Assembly (NCBI GenBank): GCA_038210415.1
Contig: JBBQWS010000004.1
Location: 57,279-121,278, forward strand
Direction: 5' to 3'
Source of the DNA: JBBQWS01 sp038210415
GTDB lineage: Bacteria > Actinomycetota > Actinomycetes > Prado026
DNA: 64,000 bases
The position numbers and the translations under genes are program-made. The notes beneath the pieces were generated by a model. The model did not search any database, was not told where the DNA came from, and saw only the letters and a list, made by a program, of their open reading frames with translations. Numbering within the stretch: the first letter of the stretch is position 1; every line of letters begins with the position of its first letter. Below, one piece after another: positions 33,315 to 41,647 of the stretch.

Positions 33315-34391
33315 ATGCTCTCGGTAGTCCATGTCATCGCCCGAATGCCTCCCTCGGGCACCGAGCTGCAGCTGGTCGGCACCCTCAAGGCAGCTCTGGC
33401 CGCCGCGGAGGGCCCGCTGTGGAACCCCACTCTCTGCGTCCTCTACCCGGGCTTCCCGCTGAGTCGTGAGGTCGCCGACGCCGGGATCCCGGTCATCGAG
33501 CTCGACGGTTCGACCCGCCTGCATGTCGACCGTCTACGTGCCCTGCGCCGGGTCGTTCGGGGTGGCGGGTTCGACGTGCTGCACACCTCGTTGTGGGGTG
33601 GCAGCGCCTTCGGCCGGGGGGCAGCCCTGGGGCCGGCCCGTCCGGCGACCGTGATGTCCGAGCGCCGGGTCGAGGACTTCCGTTCACGCCCAGCCCGCCT
33701 GGTCGACCGCCTCCTGCGCTCAGTGACCGACGAGTGGATCGGGAACTCCGCGGAAGTCGGTGACTTTATCGAGCGGGCGCACCGGGCCCCGCGGTCCCGG
33801 ATCCATGTGATCCGCAATGGCATCGACAAGACGGTCTTCCGCCCAGGCCCGACCAGCACCCGGGCGGAACACGAGACCCCCACCATCGGGGCCATGGGAC
33901 GCCTCGTCCACCAGAAGGGTTTCGACGTGCTGATGAAGGCTCTGCCCGCGGTACTCGCCCAGCGTCCGGTTCGAGTCGTCGTCGCCGGCGAGGGCGACCT
34001 GCGGGGCGAGCTCGAGGCCGCAGCGCTCGGGCTTCCGGTGTCGCTCCCAGGTGCGATCCAGGGCGCCAAGGCTGTCGCCGACTTCCTGCGCGGGCTCGAT
34101 CTGTTCGTGATGCCGTCGCGCTACGAAGGCCTGCCCAACGCCGTCCTCGAGGCCCTCGCCTGCGGCGTGCCCGTGGTCGCCACCGACGTGCCGGGTATGG
34201 CGGAGGCTGCGGGGTCCGCAGCGCGGATGGTGCCCCCCGACGACCCGTCGGCTCTGGCCTCGGCGATCCTGGCCAGTTTGGCCGAACCCCACGGCGGACA
34301 GGCTCCTCCCGTGGCCTCGTTCGACGATGTGGCCAGAGCCCACCTGCGGGTCTTCGAGCAGGCAGTCGATCGTCGCGAAGGGAAGCACTGA
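33315..34391 (+). CDS. Glycosyltransferase family 4
   Basis: A 358-residue GT-B enzyme. The N-terminal domain has VVHVIARMPPSGTELQL and HTSLWGGSAFG. The C-terminal domain has GAMGRLVHQKGFDVLMKAL and the E-x7-E motif PSRYEGLPNAVLEALACGVPV. It probably adds a hexose or hexuronate to the lipid-linked polymer made by this cluster. ATG overlap (ATGA) with the epimerase gene makes a two-gene operon. A leaderless promoter fixes the start. Confidence 0.88.
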   Translation: MLSVVHVIARMPPSGTELQLVGTLKAALAAAEGPLWNPTLCVLYPGFPLSREVADAGIPVIELDGSTRLHVDRLRALRRVVRGGGFDVLHTSLWGGSAFGRGAALGPARPATVMSERRVEDFRSRPARLVDRLLRSVTDEWIGNSAEVGDFIERAHRAPRSRIHVIRNGIDKTVFRPGPTSTRAEHETPTIGAMGRLVHQKGFDVLMKALPAVLAQRPVRVVVAGEGDLRGELEAAALGLPVSLPGAIQGAKAVADFLRGLDLFVMPSRYEGLPNAVLEALACGVPVVATDVPGMAEAAGSAARMVPPDDPSALASAILASLAEPHGGQAPPVASFDDVARAHLRVFEQAVDRREGKH

Positions 34392-35341
34392 TGCGGGTCG
34401 TCATCACCGGAGCAGCCGGGTTCGTTGGTGCGCACCTCGTGCGGGCCAGTCTCGACGCCGGGCACACCGTCGCCGGGGTCGACTGCTTCACGACCTACTA
34501 CGACCCTTCGGCCAAGCGAGCAAACCTCGAACCGCTGCTCGACCACCCCGAGTTCACTCTGGTCGAGGACGATCTGCGCACAGCCGACCTGGTCCCCCTG
34601 CTCGAGGGCGCCGACGTCGTCTACCACCAGGCAGGCCAGCCCGGCGTCCGACTGTCGTGGTCCGACGGCTTTGCTGACTACGTCAGTCTGAACGTCCTGG
34701 CGACCCAGCGGCTGCTCGAGGCGGCCAAGATCGCCCGGCCCGGCAAGGTCGTCTACGCGTCGTCGTCATCGGTCTACGGCAACGCCGCCAGCTATCCCAC
34801 CGACGAGTCAGTGCTCCCGCAGCCGCACAGCCCGTACGGCGTCACCAAGCTGGCCGGCGAGCACCTGTGCGGGCTCTACGCGGCCAACTGGGGCCTGCCG
34901 ACGGTCGCGCTTCGCTACTTCACCGTCTACGGTCCGCGGCAGCGGCCCGACATGGGGTTCAACCGCTTCATCGAGGCCGTCCTCGACGACCGGCCGATCC
35001 CGTTGTTCGGCGACGGCGAGCAGGTGCGCGACTTCACGTACGTCAGCGACGTCGTTGCAGCCAATCTCGCCGCCGGCGTCGCGGACGTCGCCCCCGGAAC
35101 GGTCGTCAACGTCGCCGGTGGCGGGTCAGCGACCGTGAACTCCCTGCTCGAGGTGATCGGCGAGATTGCCGGCCGAACCCTCGCAATCGAACGGCTGCCC
35201 GAGCAGCCCGGCGATGTCCGGGCCACCGGCGGCACGGTCGACCGCGCTCACGCACTGCTTGGTTGGGCACCGACTGTGTCGATCAGGGACGGCCTTGCCG
35301 CGCAGTACGCCTGGCAGGCGTCCGCCCGCGTCGCCCCCTGA
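34391..35341 (+). CDS. NAD-dependent epimerase/dehydratase (nucleotide-sugar 4-epimerase type)
   Basis: A 316-residue extended short-chain dehydrogenase. The Rossmann loop is ITGAAGFVGAHL, the catalytic triad is SSSVYG plus YGVTK, and substrate-side motifs include ALRYFTVYGPRQRPDMGFN and RDFTYVSDVV. It most resembles UDP-glucuronate or UDP-glucose 4-epimerases, supplying galacturonate or galactose. The exact sugar is not decidable here. It converges on the sensor kinase gene with 8 bases between stops. Confidence 0.85.
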   Translation: MRVVITGAAGFVGAHLVRASLDAGHTVAGVDCFTTYYDPSAKRANLEPLLDHPEFTLVEDDLRTADLVPLLEGADVVYHQAGQPGVRLSWSDGFADYVSLNVLATQRLLEAAKIARPGKVVYASSSSVYGNAASYPTDESVLPQPHSPYGVTKLAGEHLCGLYAANWGLPTVALRYFTVYGPRQRPDMGFNRFIEAVLDDRPIPLFGDGEQVRDFTYVSDVVAANLAAGVADVAPGTVVNVAGGGSATVNSLLEVIGEIAGRTLAIERLPEQPGDVRATGGTVDRAHALLGWAPTVSIRDGLAAQYAWQASARVAP

Positions 35342-35349
35342 ACCACCGG

Positions 35350-36849
35350 CTACAGCGGAACCGACCAGATCACCTCGAGGCCGCCTGCGGCGGGCCGTCG
35401 CCGGTCGAACGAGCCGCCGAGCTCGGCAGCGCGCCGTTCGAGGTTGCCGAGCCCGCTCGAGCGGGTCTGGTGGGCGGGCAGGCCCACCCCGTCGTCCAGG
35501 ACTGAGAGCGTGACTCGCGCCGGGCACGCCGTCACGGTCACGACGGCATGCCGCGCGTGCGCGTGCTTGGCGACGTTGGAGAGCGACTCGACGACCACGG
35601 CGACCAGGTGGTCGGCGATCGACGGGGCGACCAAGGCGTCGATGGCCCCCTCGAACTGGATCGAGGGTACGAAGCCGAGCGTGCCCTGTGCCGAGCGTGT
35701 CGCCTGAAGCAACCGCTCACGGGGCCCGCAGCGCAGCTGAAGCTCGGTGGAGTGCAGGGCATAGATGGTCGAACGGATCGTGCGGATCGTTGCGTCGAGG
35801 TCGTCGACCACGGACTCGACCCGACCGACCTGGTTCTCGTTGGTGAGGGCCGCGGCGAGGCTGGCGAGCTGCATGCCATTCGCGAAGAGCTGTTGAATGA
35901 CGAGATCGTGCAGGTCGCGGGCGATCCGCTCCCGGTCCTCGAAGACGCCCAGCCGGGCCGCCTCGCGCTGGTGCGCGGCCAGCTGCAGGGCGATGGACGC
36001 CTGCCCGGCAAAGGCCTCGACGAAAGCCCGCTCCTCGTCGTCGAATCCGGGGCCTCCAGCGCCGTTCGCGATCGCCAGGACACCGTGCTGGATGTCGGCG
36101 GCCCGTAAGCCGACCGTCAGGGTCGTACCCGCCCGGAACCGTCCGGGCAACGAACCTCCGCGGCCCAGCCGGTGACCCACGAGAGCTGCCGCCCCCTTTC
36201 CGTCCGCGACAGCGATCACCATGTCTTCGCCCTCGGGCCGGCAGATTGCAGCGACCTCCGCGCCGGCAAGGAGCCGAGCCTGTCGCGCGATGAGCCCGAG
36301 AACGTCGTTCGTCTCTTGACCCGAGAGCAGCGCTGTCGTCACCTCGGAAGTCGCGCTCATCAGGACCAGCCGGCGCTGGGCGATGCCGGCCAGTCGAGCG
36401 TCCTCGATGGCCACCCCGGCCGCACAGGCCAGCGCCTCGACCAGGGCTTGGTCGGTCTCGGTGAACCGTTGGCGGGGGCACGCGTGACTCAGGTACAACG
36501 TTCCGAAGACGGTGTCCCGGATCACCACCGGGACGCTGAGCACGGACGCCACGGGTGGGTGCTCCTCGAGGTCCACAGCATGGGGGCTGACGGCCACGAA
36601 CTGCGACAGTCGCGCATCCGCCGTGACGGCCAGAGCGCCGAAATCGGCGTCGACCGCGTGAACCGCAACCTCGGTGATCTTGTGCAGCACTCTCGGCAGA
36701 TCAAGCTCCCCGCCGAGGGTGGCCACCGCCTCGAGCAGCCAGCGCAGCCGGTCACGGCTACCGTCCACCACAGTCACCTCGCCGGTGACCTGGCTCGTGA
36801 ACTGGCCGTCGGGACGCCGGAGCAGCTCATCGAGCTTGAGGCGGGTCAT
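35350..36849 (-). CDS. DevS/DosT-like GAF-GAF sensor histidine kinase
   Basis: A 499-residue kinase. GAF-A spans about 35-160 and GAF-B about 175-310. The phosphoacceptor helix is RERIARDLHDLVIQQLF, followed by the HATPase domain with ESLSNVAKHA, DDGVG and GLGNLERRA. The tandem GAF plus HisKA_3 layout is that of mycobacterial DevS and DosT, heme sensors of O2, NO and CO. GAF-A keeps an HPP motif (His97 in EEHPPV) at the place where I recall the DevS heme ligand, but it lacks the roughly 25-residue loop before it. No response regulator adjoins. Divergent from adhE, which suggests hypoxic control. Confidence 0.85.
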   Translation of the reverse strand: MTRLKLDELLRRPDGQFTSQVTGEVTVVDGSRDRLRWLLEAVATLGGELDLPRVLHKITEVAVHAVDADFGALAVTADARLSQFVAVSPHAVDLEEHPPVASVLSVPVVIRDTVFGTLYLSHACPRQRFTETDQALVEALACAAGVAIEDARLAGIAQRRLVLMSATSEVTTALLSGQETNDVLGLIARQARLLAGAEVAAICRPEGEDMVIAVADGKGAAALVGHRLGRGGSLPGRFRAGTTLTVGLRAADIQHGVLAIANGAGGPGFDDEERAFVEAFAGQASIALQLAAHQREAARLGVFEDRERIARDLHDLVIQQLFANGMQLASLAAALTNENQVGRVESVVDDLDATIRTIRSTIYALHSTELQLRCGPRERLLQATRSAQGTLGFVPSIQFEGAIDALVAPSIADHLVAVVVESLSNVAKHAHARHAVVTVTACPARVTLSVLDDGVGLPAHQTRSSGLGNLERRAAELGGSFDRRRPAAGGLEVIWSVPL

Positions 36850-36901
36850 CGACGACTCCACGGGCTCGTCCCCCTTCGGGCGCTGCTTGACCCGTTCCCC
36901 A

Positions 36902-36932
36902 TGGTTGACCCGGCAGACCCCTCCGTCAACCA
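36902..36932. promoter_or_regulatory. Inverted repeat between the sensor kinase and adhE
   Basis: TGGTTGAC (36902-36909) and GTCAACCA (36925-36932) are perfect 8-bp arms 15 bases apart, in the 192-base divergent region and about 110 bases before adhE. It could be a dimer binding site. It is not the DosR consensus. Confidence 0.45.
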
Positions 36933-37041
36933 CGTCGACCACGTCCTTGGGCCTTTCGGCTCTACCGCGTCGGGCGAATGGCGCGAACAGTGGGCTGCAG
37001 CCGGATGCCCGCACCAGGCGGCCCGGCACGTGGAGTGCGCG

Positions 37042-39618
37042 ATGCCCAAGTCACCAGCCGTTCTCACCGATCAACGACGCGACCAGGTCGACCAGATGGT
37101 GGCCGTGGCCTGCACCGCTGCTGAGCAGTTGCGACGCCTCGACCAGCAGCAGGTCGACGCAATCGTCCTGGCCATGGTCAGCGCCGGAGTGCGGGCCGCA
37201 CCCGAACTGGCGCGCATAGCCATTGAGGAGACAGGGTTCGGCGTCTTCGAGGACAAGGTGGTGAAGAACTACGTCGCGACCGAGTTCCTGTACGACTACC
37301 TCAAGGACAAGCGCTCGGTCGGGGTGATCGACGAGGACGTCGAGCGCAACATCGTCTACGTCGCCGAACCGATCGGCGTGGTCCTGGCGATCACCCCCAT
37401 CACCAACCCGACTTCCACCGTGCTCTACAAGGCCATCGTTGCGGCCAAGACCCGCAACGCGGTCCTGTTCCGGCCGTCCCCGCTTGCGATCCGCTCCTGC
37501 GTGGAGACCGTGGCGGTGCTCCGTGCGGCGGCCGAGGCGGCTGGGCTCCCGGTGGGTGCGCTCCAGGTCATCCCGGACGCGGCGCACGAGGTCACGCACT
37601 ACCTGTTCAAGCACCCGGGCGTCGACTTCATCTGGGTGACCGGGGGTCCCAAGATCGTGGCCCTGGCGAACGCGGCCGGCAAACCGGGCCTGTCGGTGGG
37701 CCCCGGCAACGCACCTGTCTACATCCATCACACGGCCGACCTGCGCGGTGCGGTCGTCGACATCCTGATCTCCAAGACGTTCGACGCGTCACTGATCTGT
37801 CCCGCCGAGCAGACCTGCATCATCGACGACAGCGTCTATGACGAGATGGTCGCGGAGTTCGAACGGATGGGCGCTCTCGTACTCAGCGACGACGAGACCG
37901 AACGACTGGCTGCCTTTGCGTTCGGCGGCTGCGACAAGGTGAACCTCAACGCCCTGGGCCAGTCCGCGCCCGAGCTGGCGCGTCGGGCCGGCATCGAAGC
38001 GGGCCCCGGTACCAAGGTCCTGCTGGCGCCCCTGCCGGCCGATCTCGACGCCTTGGCCGCGCACCCGTTGGTCCTGGAGAAGCTCATGCCGGTGCTCGGG
38101 CTGGTCCGCGCGCGATCCGAGCAGCATGCGATCGACGTCGCGGTTCTCGTTACCGAGCACGGCGGCCTGGGTCACACCTCGGCGATCTACGCCACCGACG
38201 ACGCGGTGATCAGCGCCTACAGCCTGGCTGTCCGAACCGGGCGGATCCTCGTCAACGCCCCGACCGCCGTCGGAGCTCTCGGCGGGATCTACAACAACCT
38301 CACCCCGACCTTCTCGCTCGGCTGTGGCACGTGGGGTGGGTCGAGCACGACCGAAAACATCAACTACCGGCAGCTCCTCAACATCAAGACCGTGTCCCGC
38401 CGTCGGACACCGCCGCAGTGGTTCCGGGTGCCGGCCAACTCGTACTTCAATGCCGGAGCGCTGGAGAACCTCCGCGAGCTCGACGCCAAGGCCGTCGTCG
38501 TCGTGACCGACGCCCTCACCGAGCACCGGGGAGTCGTCGACCTGATCCGGGCGCGGCTGCGCTCGGACCACGTGCACGTGTTCAGCGAGGTGCAGCCCGA
38601 GCCCGACGAAGCGGTGATCCGCCGCGGTGTGGACATGATCGACCGGATCCGGCCGGACCTCATCGTCGCGGTGGGTGGTGGCTCGGTGATCGACGCGGCG
38701 AAGGCGATGAGGCTGTTCCACGAACAGCCCGAGAAGACGCTGGCAGAGCTGACCCTGCCCTTCCTCGACCCGCGCAAGCGGGTCGCCGAGTACTCCAAGC
38801 AACCGCACCGGATCCGCCTGGTGGCGATCCCCACGACCTCCGGGACCGGTTCCGAGGTCTCCCCCGCCGCGGTGGTCACGGTCGGCTCGAGCAAGCTGAC
38901 GCTCGTCGACTACTCGCTGGTGCCGGACATCGCGATCGTCGACCCCCTGCTCACCCTGTCGTTGCCGCCGACCATCACCGCCGACAGCGGCGTCGACGCC
39001 CTGACGCACGCCCTCGAGGCCGTGGTGTCGATCTTCGCGTCGCCGTACACCGAAGCCTTCTGCGTCCAGTCAGCCCGGTTGATCTTCGACGCGCTGCCGC
39101 GGGCGTTCGCGGACGGCAGCGACGTCCCGGCACGCACCGACATGGCTAACGCGGCCACCATCGCCGGACTGGCGTTCTCCAACGCGTTCGTCGGGACGAA
39201 CCACGCACTGGCGCACGCGGTCGGCGCGAAGTTCGGCCTGGCGCACGGCAGGGCCAACGGGATCTTCTTGCCGCACGTACTGCGCTACAACGCCGCGCTG
39301 CCGACGAAGTTCATGCCGGCTCCGGGCTACTCCGCGTACGTGGCACCGGACAAGTACGCGCTGCTCGGCCGGGTCATCTTCGGCGGACGGGAGCCGGACG
39401 AGAGCCGCGCTCGGTTGTTCCAGGCCGTCGACGACCTCCTGCGCACGGTCGACATGCCACGGACCCTGGCCGAGGCGGGCGTCGGTGAGGCGGAGTTCCT
39501 CGAGGCCCTGCCTCAGCTCGCGATGACCGCCCTGCTCGACGTGAGCAACCGGACCAACCCGCGGATGCCGTTGCTGGTGGAGCTCACCGAGCTGCTCCGG
39601 TCCGGGTTCTACGGCTGA
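37042..39618 (+). CDS. adhE: Bifunctional acetaldehyde/alcohol dehydrogenase
   Basis: An 858-residue fermentative enzyme that reduces acetyl-CoA to ethanol while reoxidising two NADH. The N-terminal aldehyde dehydrogenase (1-440) has the catalytic Cys in SLICPAEQTC and NAD-site motifs AITPITNPTS and VTGGPKIV. The C-terminal iron-dependent alcohol dehydrogenase (450-858) has AVGGGSVIDAAKAM, PTTSGTGSE and the metal-ligand segment GTNHALAHAVGAKFGLAHG. Length is standard. ATG 37042 is chosen at the family N-terminus. AdhE points to anaerobic or hypoxic redox balancing in an otherwise aerobic-type genome. Confidence 0.95.
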   Translation: MPKSPAVLTDQRRDQVDQMVAVACTAAEQLRRLDQQQVDAIVLAMVSAGVRAAPELARIAIEETGFGVFEDKVVKNYVATEFLYDYLKDKRSVGVIDEDVERNIVYVAEPIGVVLAITPITNPTSTVLYKAIVAAKTRNAVLFRPSPLAIRSCVETVAVLRAAAEAAGLPVGALQVIPDAAHEVTHYLFKHPGVDFIWVTGGPKIVALANAAGKPGLSVGPGNAPVYIHHTADLRGAVVDILISKTFDASLICPAEQTCIIDDSVYDEMVAEFERMGALVLSDDETERLAAFAFGGCDKVNLNALGQSAPELARRAGIEAGPGTKVLLAPLPADLDALAAHPLVLEKLMPVLGLVRARSEQHAIDVAVLVTEHGGLGHTSAIYATDDAVISAYSLAVRTGRILVNAPTAVGALGGIYNNLTPTFSLGCGTWGGSSTTENINYRQLLNIKTVSRRRTPPQWFRVPANSYFNAGALENLRELDAKAVVVVTDALTEHRGVVDLIRARLRSDHVHVFSEVQPEPDEAVIRRGVDMIDRIRPDLIVAVGGGSVIDAAKAMRLFHEQPEKTLAELTLPFLDPRKRVAEYSKQPHRIRLVAIPTTSGTGSEVSPAAVVTVGSSKLTLVDYSLVPDIAIVDPLLTLSLPPTITADSGVDALTHALEAVVSIFASPYTEAFCVQSARLIFDALPRAFADGSDVPARTDMANAATIAGLAFSNAFVGTNHALAHAVGAKFGLAHGRANGIFLPHVLRYNAALPTKFMPAPGYSAYVAPDKYALLGRVIFGGREPDESRARLFQAVDDLLRTVDMPRTLAEAGVGEAEFLEALPQLAMTALLDVSNRTNPRMPLLVELTELLRSGFYG

Positions 39619-39626
39619 CGACGACG

Positions 39627-40619
39627 TCAGTCGACGTAGGGCACGCTCGGCGTCAGCGTGCTGCGCGGCGCCGACGCCGGGGTCGCCGCAGGCGCCGCGC
39701 GGCGGGTGGCCAGCAGGAACTCGATCAGCAGGATCAGGGCGAAGCCCAGCACGAACGCGAGCCCGGCGGCGACCGCCACCGTCTTGATGATGACGGTCTT
39801 CTTGGGCTGCAGGACGTGGGTCGCCTCATCGATCAACGGCGGTGCGGATGCGACGGCGAGGTCGCCGATCGTAGACACCAGGCGGGCGTTCGCGCCCTGC
39901 GCTGCGACACCGGCGGTGCTGGCTGCGCGGTCGAGCGCGTCGTACTGAGTGACCAGCGGCTGCAGTCTGGCCACCTCAGCTGCGGACTTCGCGATCAGCA
40001 GGCTGTAGTTGGTGGTGCCGCGACCGCTCGAGATCTGCACCTGCTGGCTCACGATCAACTGGGTGACCTGGGCTTGGGCACCGTTCAGCTCCGACTCCAC
40101 CCGACCGTTCTTCTTCGTGAACGCGTCGAGCGCGCCCTGCGCGGTCTTCGCGGCGGCGGTCGCGTCGTCGAGCGCTTTCTGCGCACTGCTCTCGATCGCC
40201 TTCTGCTGGGCGATCGCGGGTGCGGCCAGCAACTCGGACGTGCGGGTCGCCGCCGCCTTGGCGACCGCCTCGGCCTTGTTGGCGTCCCGGTTGACGTAGG
40301 TCACCGAGATGAAGCTGGAGTTGCCGAGCTGGTTGGTGCTCAGCCCGGCATCCAGGGCGTCGGTCGACTCCCCCGTGTCGGAGGCCACCTTGTCGAGCAC
40401 GCTGTTGCTGTTGATCCCGGCCTGGAAGTTCGCGATGTACTGACCGTTCGCCCCTGCGGTGAGTGCCTGCGTGGCCGGAACCGTGACGTTGACCGTGCCG
40501 GCGTAGGCGTCCTTGGTGTCGCGGACGGCGGCATAGGCGGCGCCGCCCGCGAGCAGCATCAGGAGCACCACGATCCACAACCGGCTCAGCAGGCCGCGGA
40601 CGTACTGGCGGATCTCCAT
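39627..40619 (-). CDS. Wzz-like polysaccharide chain-length/co-polymerase protein
   Basis: A 330-residue membrane protein with two helices, about residues 14-32 and 277-300, flanking a large coiled extracytoplasmic domain (Ala/Gln/Lys-rich, SSAQKALDDATAAAKTAQ). This is the polysaccharide co-polymerase topology. The tail has no Walker motif, so it lacks a fused tyrosine kinase. It would set polymer length together with the ligase/polymerase of this cluster. Start ATG 40619; divergent from the second sulfotransferase, with a 152-base shared promoter region. Confidence 0.78.
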   Translation of the reverse strand: MEIRQYVRGLLSRLWIVVLLMLLAGGAAYAAVRDTKDAYAGTVNVTVPATQALTAGANGQYIANFQAGINSNSVLDKVASDTGESTDALDAGLSTNQLGNSSFISVTYVNRDANKAEAVAKAAATRTSELLAAPAIAQQKAIESSAQKALDDATAAAKTAQGALDAFTKKNGRVESELNGAQAQVTQLIVSQQVQISSGRGTTNYSLLIAKSAAEVARLQPLVTQYDALDRAASTAGVAAQGANARLVSTIGDLAVASAPPLIDEATHVLQPKKTVIIKTVAVAAGLAFVLGFALILLIEFLLATRRAAPAATPASAPRSTLTPSVPYVD

Positions 40620-40771
40620 GGATGCCCTTTCGTGCGTGTCCGTCGGACCGTCGGAGGGGTCCGTCGGGTCTCGTGCGAAAGGTCCAGCCTACGGAATGCA
40701 CCTGTCCGGCTCTGCGTACAGTGGCCCGAAGCCGCGCGCGCCGTGTCGCGAGTCACCCGGAAGGAGCAGCG

Positions 40772-41647
40772 TTGCCGAGGGTTCCGTCGGGTTCGCGGGT
40801 GCGCCAGTGGGCCCGCCCGGTGCGCTACCGGACCCGACGGTTGACCGCTCCGGCACGGGTGCTGCCCGACTTCGTGATCCTCGGCGCCCAGAAGGCGGGA
40901 ACGACCAGCCTCTACGCGTACCTCTGCGCGCACCCCGACGTCCTGCCGGCCGCACGCAAGGAGGTCCACTTCTTCGACGTCAACTACGACCGCGGCGCCG
41001 GTTGGTACCGGTCGATGTTCCCGCTGGCCGGTGCGCGCCTGCTTGCCGCCCGGGGCGGGCGCACCGTGCTCACCGGCGAGGCGAGCCCCTACTACCTGTT
41101 CCACCCGCAGGCTCCGGCCCGGGCCCGGGCGCTGATCCCCACGGCCAAGCTGATCGCCGTGCTGCGCGACCCGGTCGAGCGGGCGTGGTCGCACTACCGC
41201 CACGAGGTGCAGGCCGGCCGTGAGCCGCTGAGCTTCGACGACGCCTTGGCGGCGGAGCCGACCCGCCTGGCCGGGGCCGAACGGACGTTCGCGGCCGGCG
41301 GCCCCGGTGCCACGCATCCTGGACATCGCTACCACTCGTACGTCGCGCGCGGCCGCTACGCCGACCAGCTGCAGGCCTGGCTCGCGTGCTACCCACACGA
41401 GCAGCTGCTCGTCCTGCGCGCCGAAGACCTCTTCGAGCGACCGAAGGACGTCTGGGACGAGACCCTCGCCTTCCTCGGCCTGCGCCCGTCGCGGCCACCG
41501 GCGTTCGAGGTGCACAACCCCGGTGCCGGAAGCGCCGTGCCCGAGCCGGCTCGCTCGCTGCTCGAGGCGACCTTCCGGCAGCCCAACGCCGACCTTGCCG
41601 ACCTGCTCGGCCGCGACCAGCTCTGGAGCGGCAGGACTGCCGGCTAG
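40772..41647 (+). CDS. Sulfotransferase, single domain
   Basis: A 291-residue PAPS-dependent sulfotransferase of the heparan/chitin type. The 5'-phosphosulfate loop is ILGAQKAGTTSLYAYL and the 3'-phosphate site is AVLRDPVERAWSHYRHE. A late YHSYVARGRYADQL motif is typical of carbohydrate sulfotransferases. TTG 40772 is chosen because AAGGAG lies 5 bases upstream; the frame extends further without a site. Its TAG stop shares CTAG with the convergent arc stop. Confidence 0.88.
   Translation: MPRVPSGSRVRQWARPVRYRTRRLTAPARVLPDFVILGAQKAGTTSLYAYLCAHPDVLPAARKEVHFFDVNYDRGAGWYRSMFPLAGARLLAARGGRTVLTGEASPYYLFHPQAPARARALIPTAKLIAVLRDPVERAWSHYRHEVQAGREPLSFDDALAAEPTRLAGAERTFAAGGPGATHPGHRYHSYVARGRYADQLQAWLACYPHEQLLVLRAEDLFERPKDVWDETLAFLGLRPSRPPAFEVHNPGAGSAVPEPARSLLEATFRQPNADLADLLGRDQLWSGRTAG

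Noticed and set aside
36172..37041. A long in-frame upstream extension of adhE
   Set aside because: It lies opposite the sensor-kinase gene and has no AdhE homology. The family N-terminus is at 37042.
36850..37041. A DosR-type box in the sensor-kinase/adhE gap (GGGCTCGTCCCC; TTGGGCCTTTCGGCTC)
   Set aside because: Neither matches the GGGAC-n4-GTCCC palindrome closely enough; too many mismatches for a GC-rich region.
40626..40682. CCTTTCG/CGAAAGG inverted repeat and GTCCGTCGG direct repeats in the wzz/sulfotransferase gap
   Set aside because: Arms are short, 43 bases apart and in biased sequence. I cannot separate them from chance.
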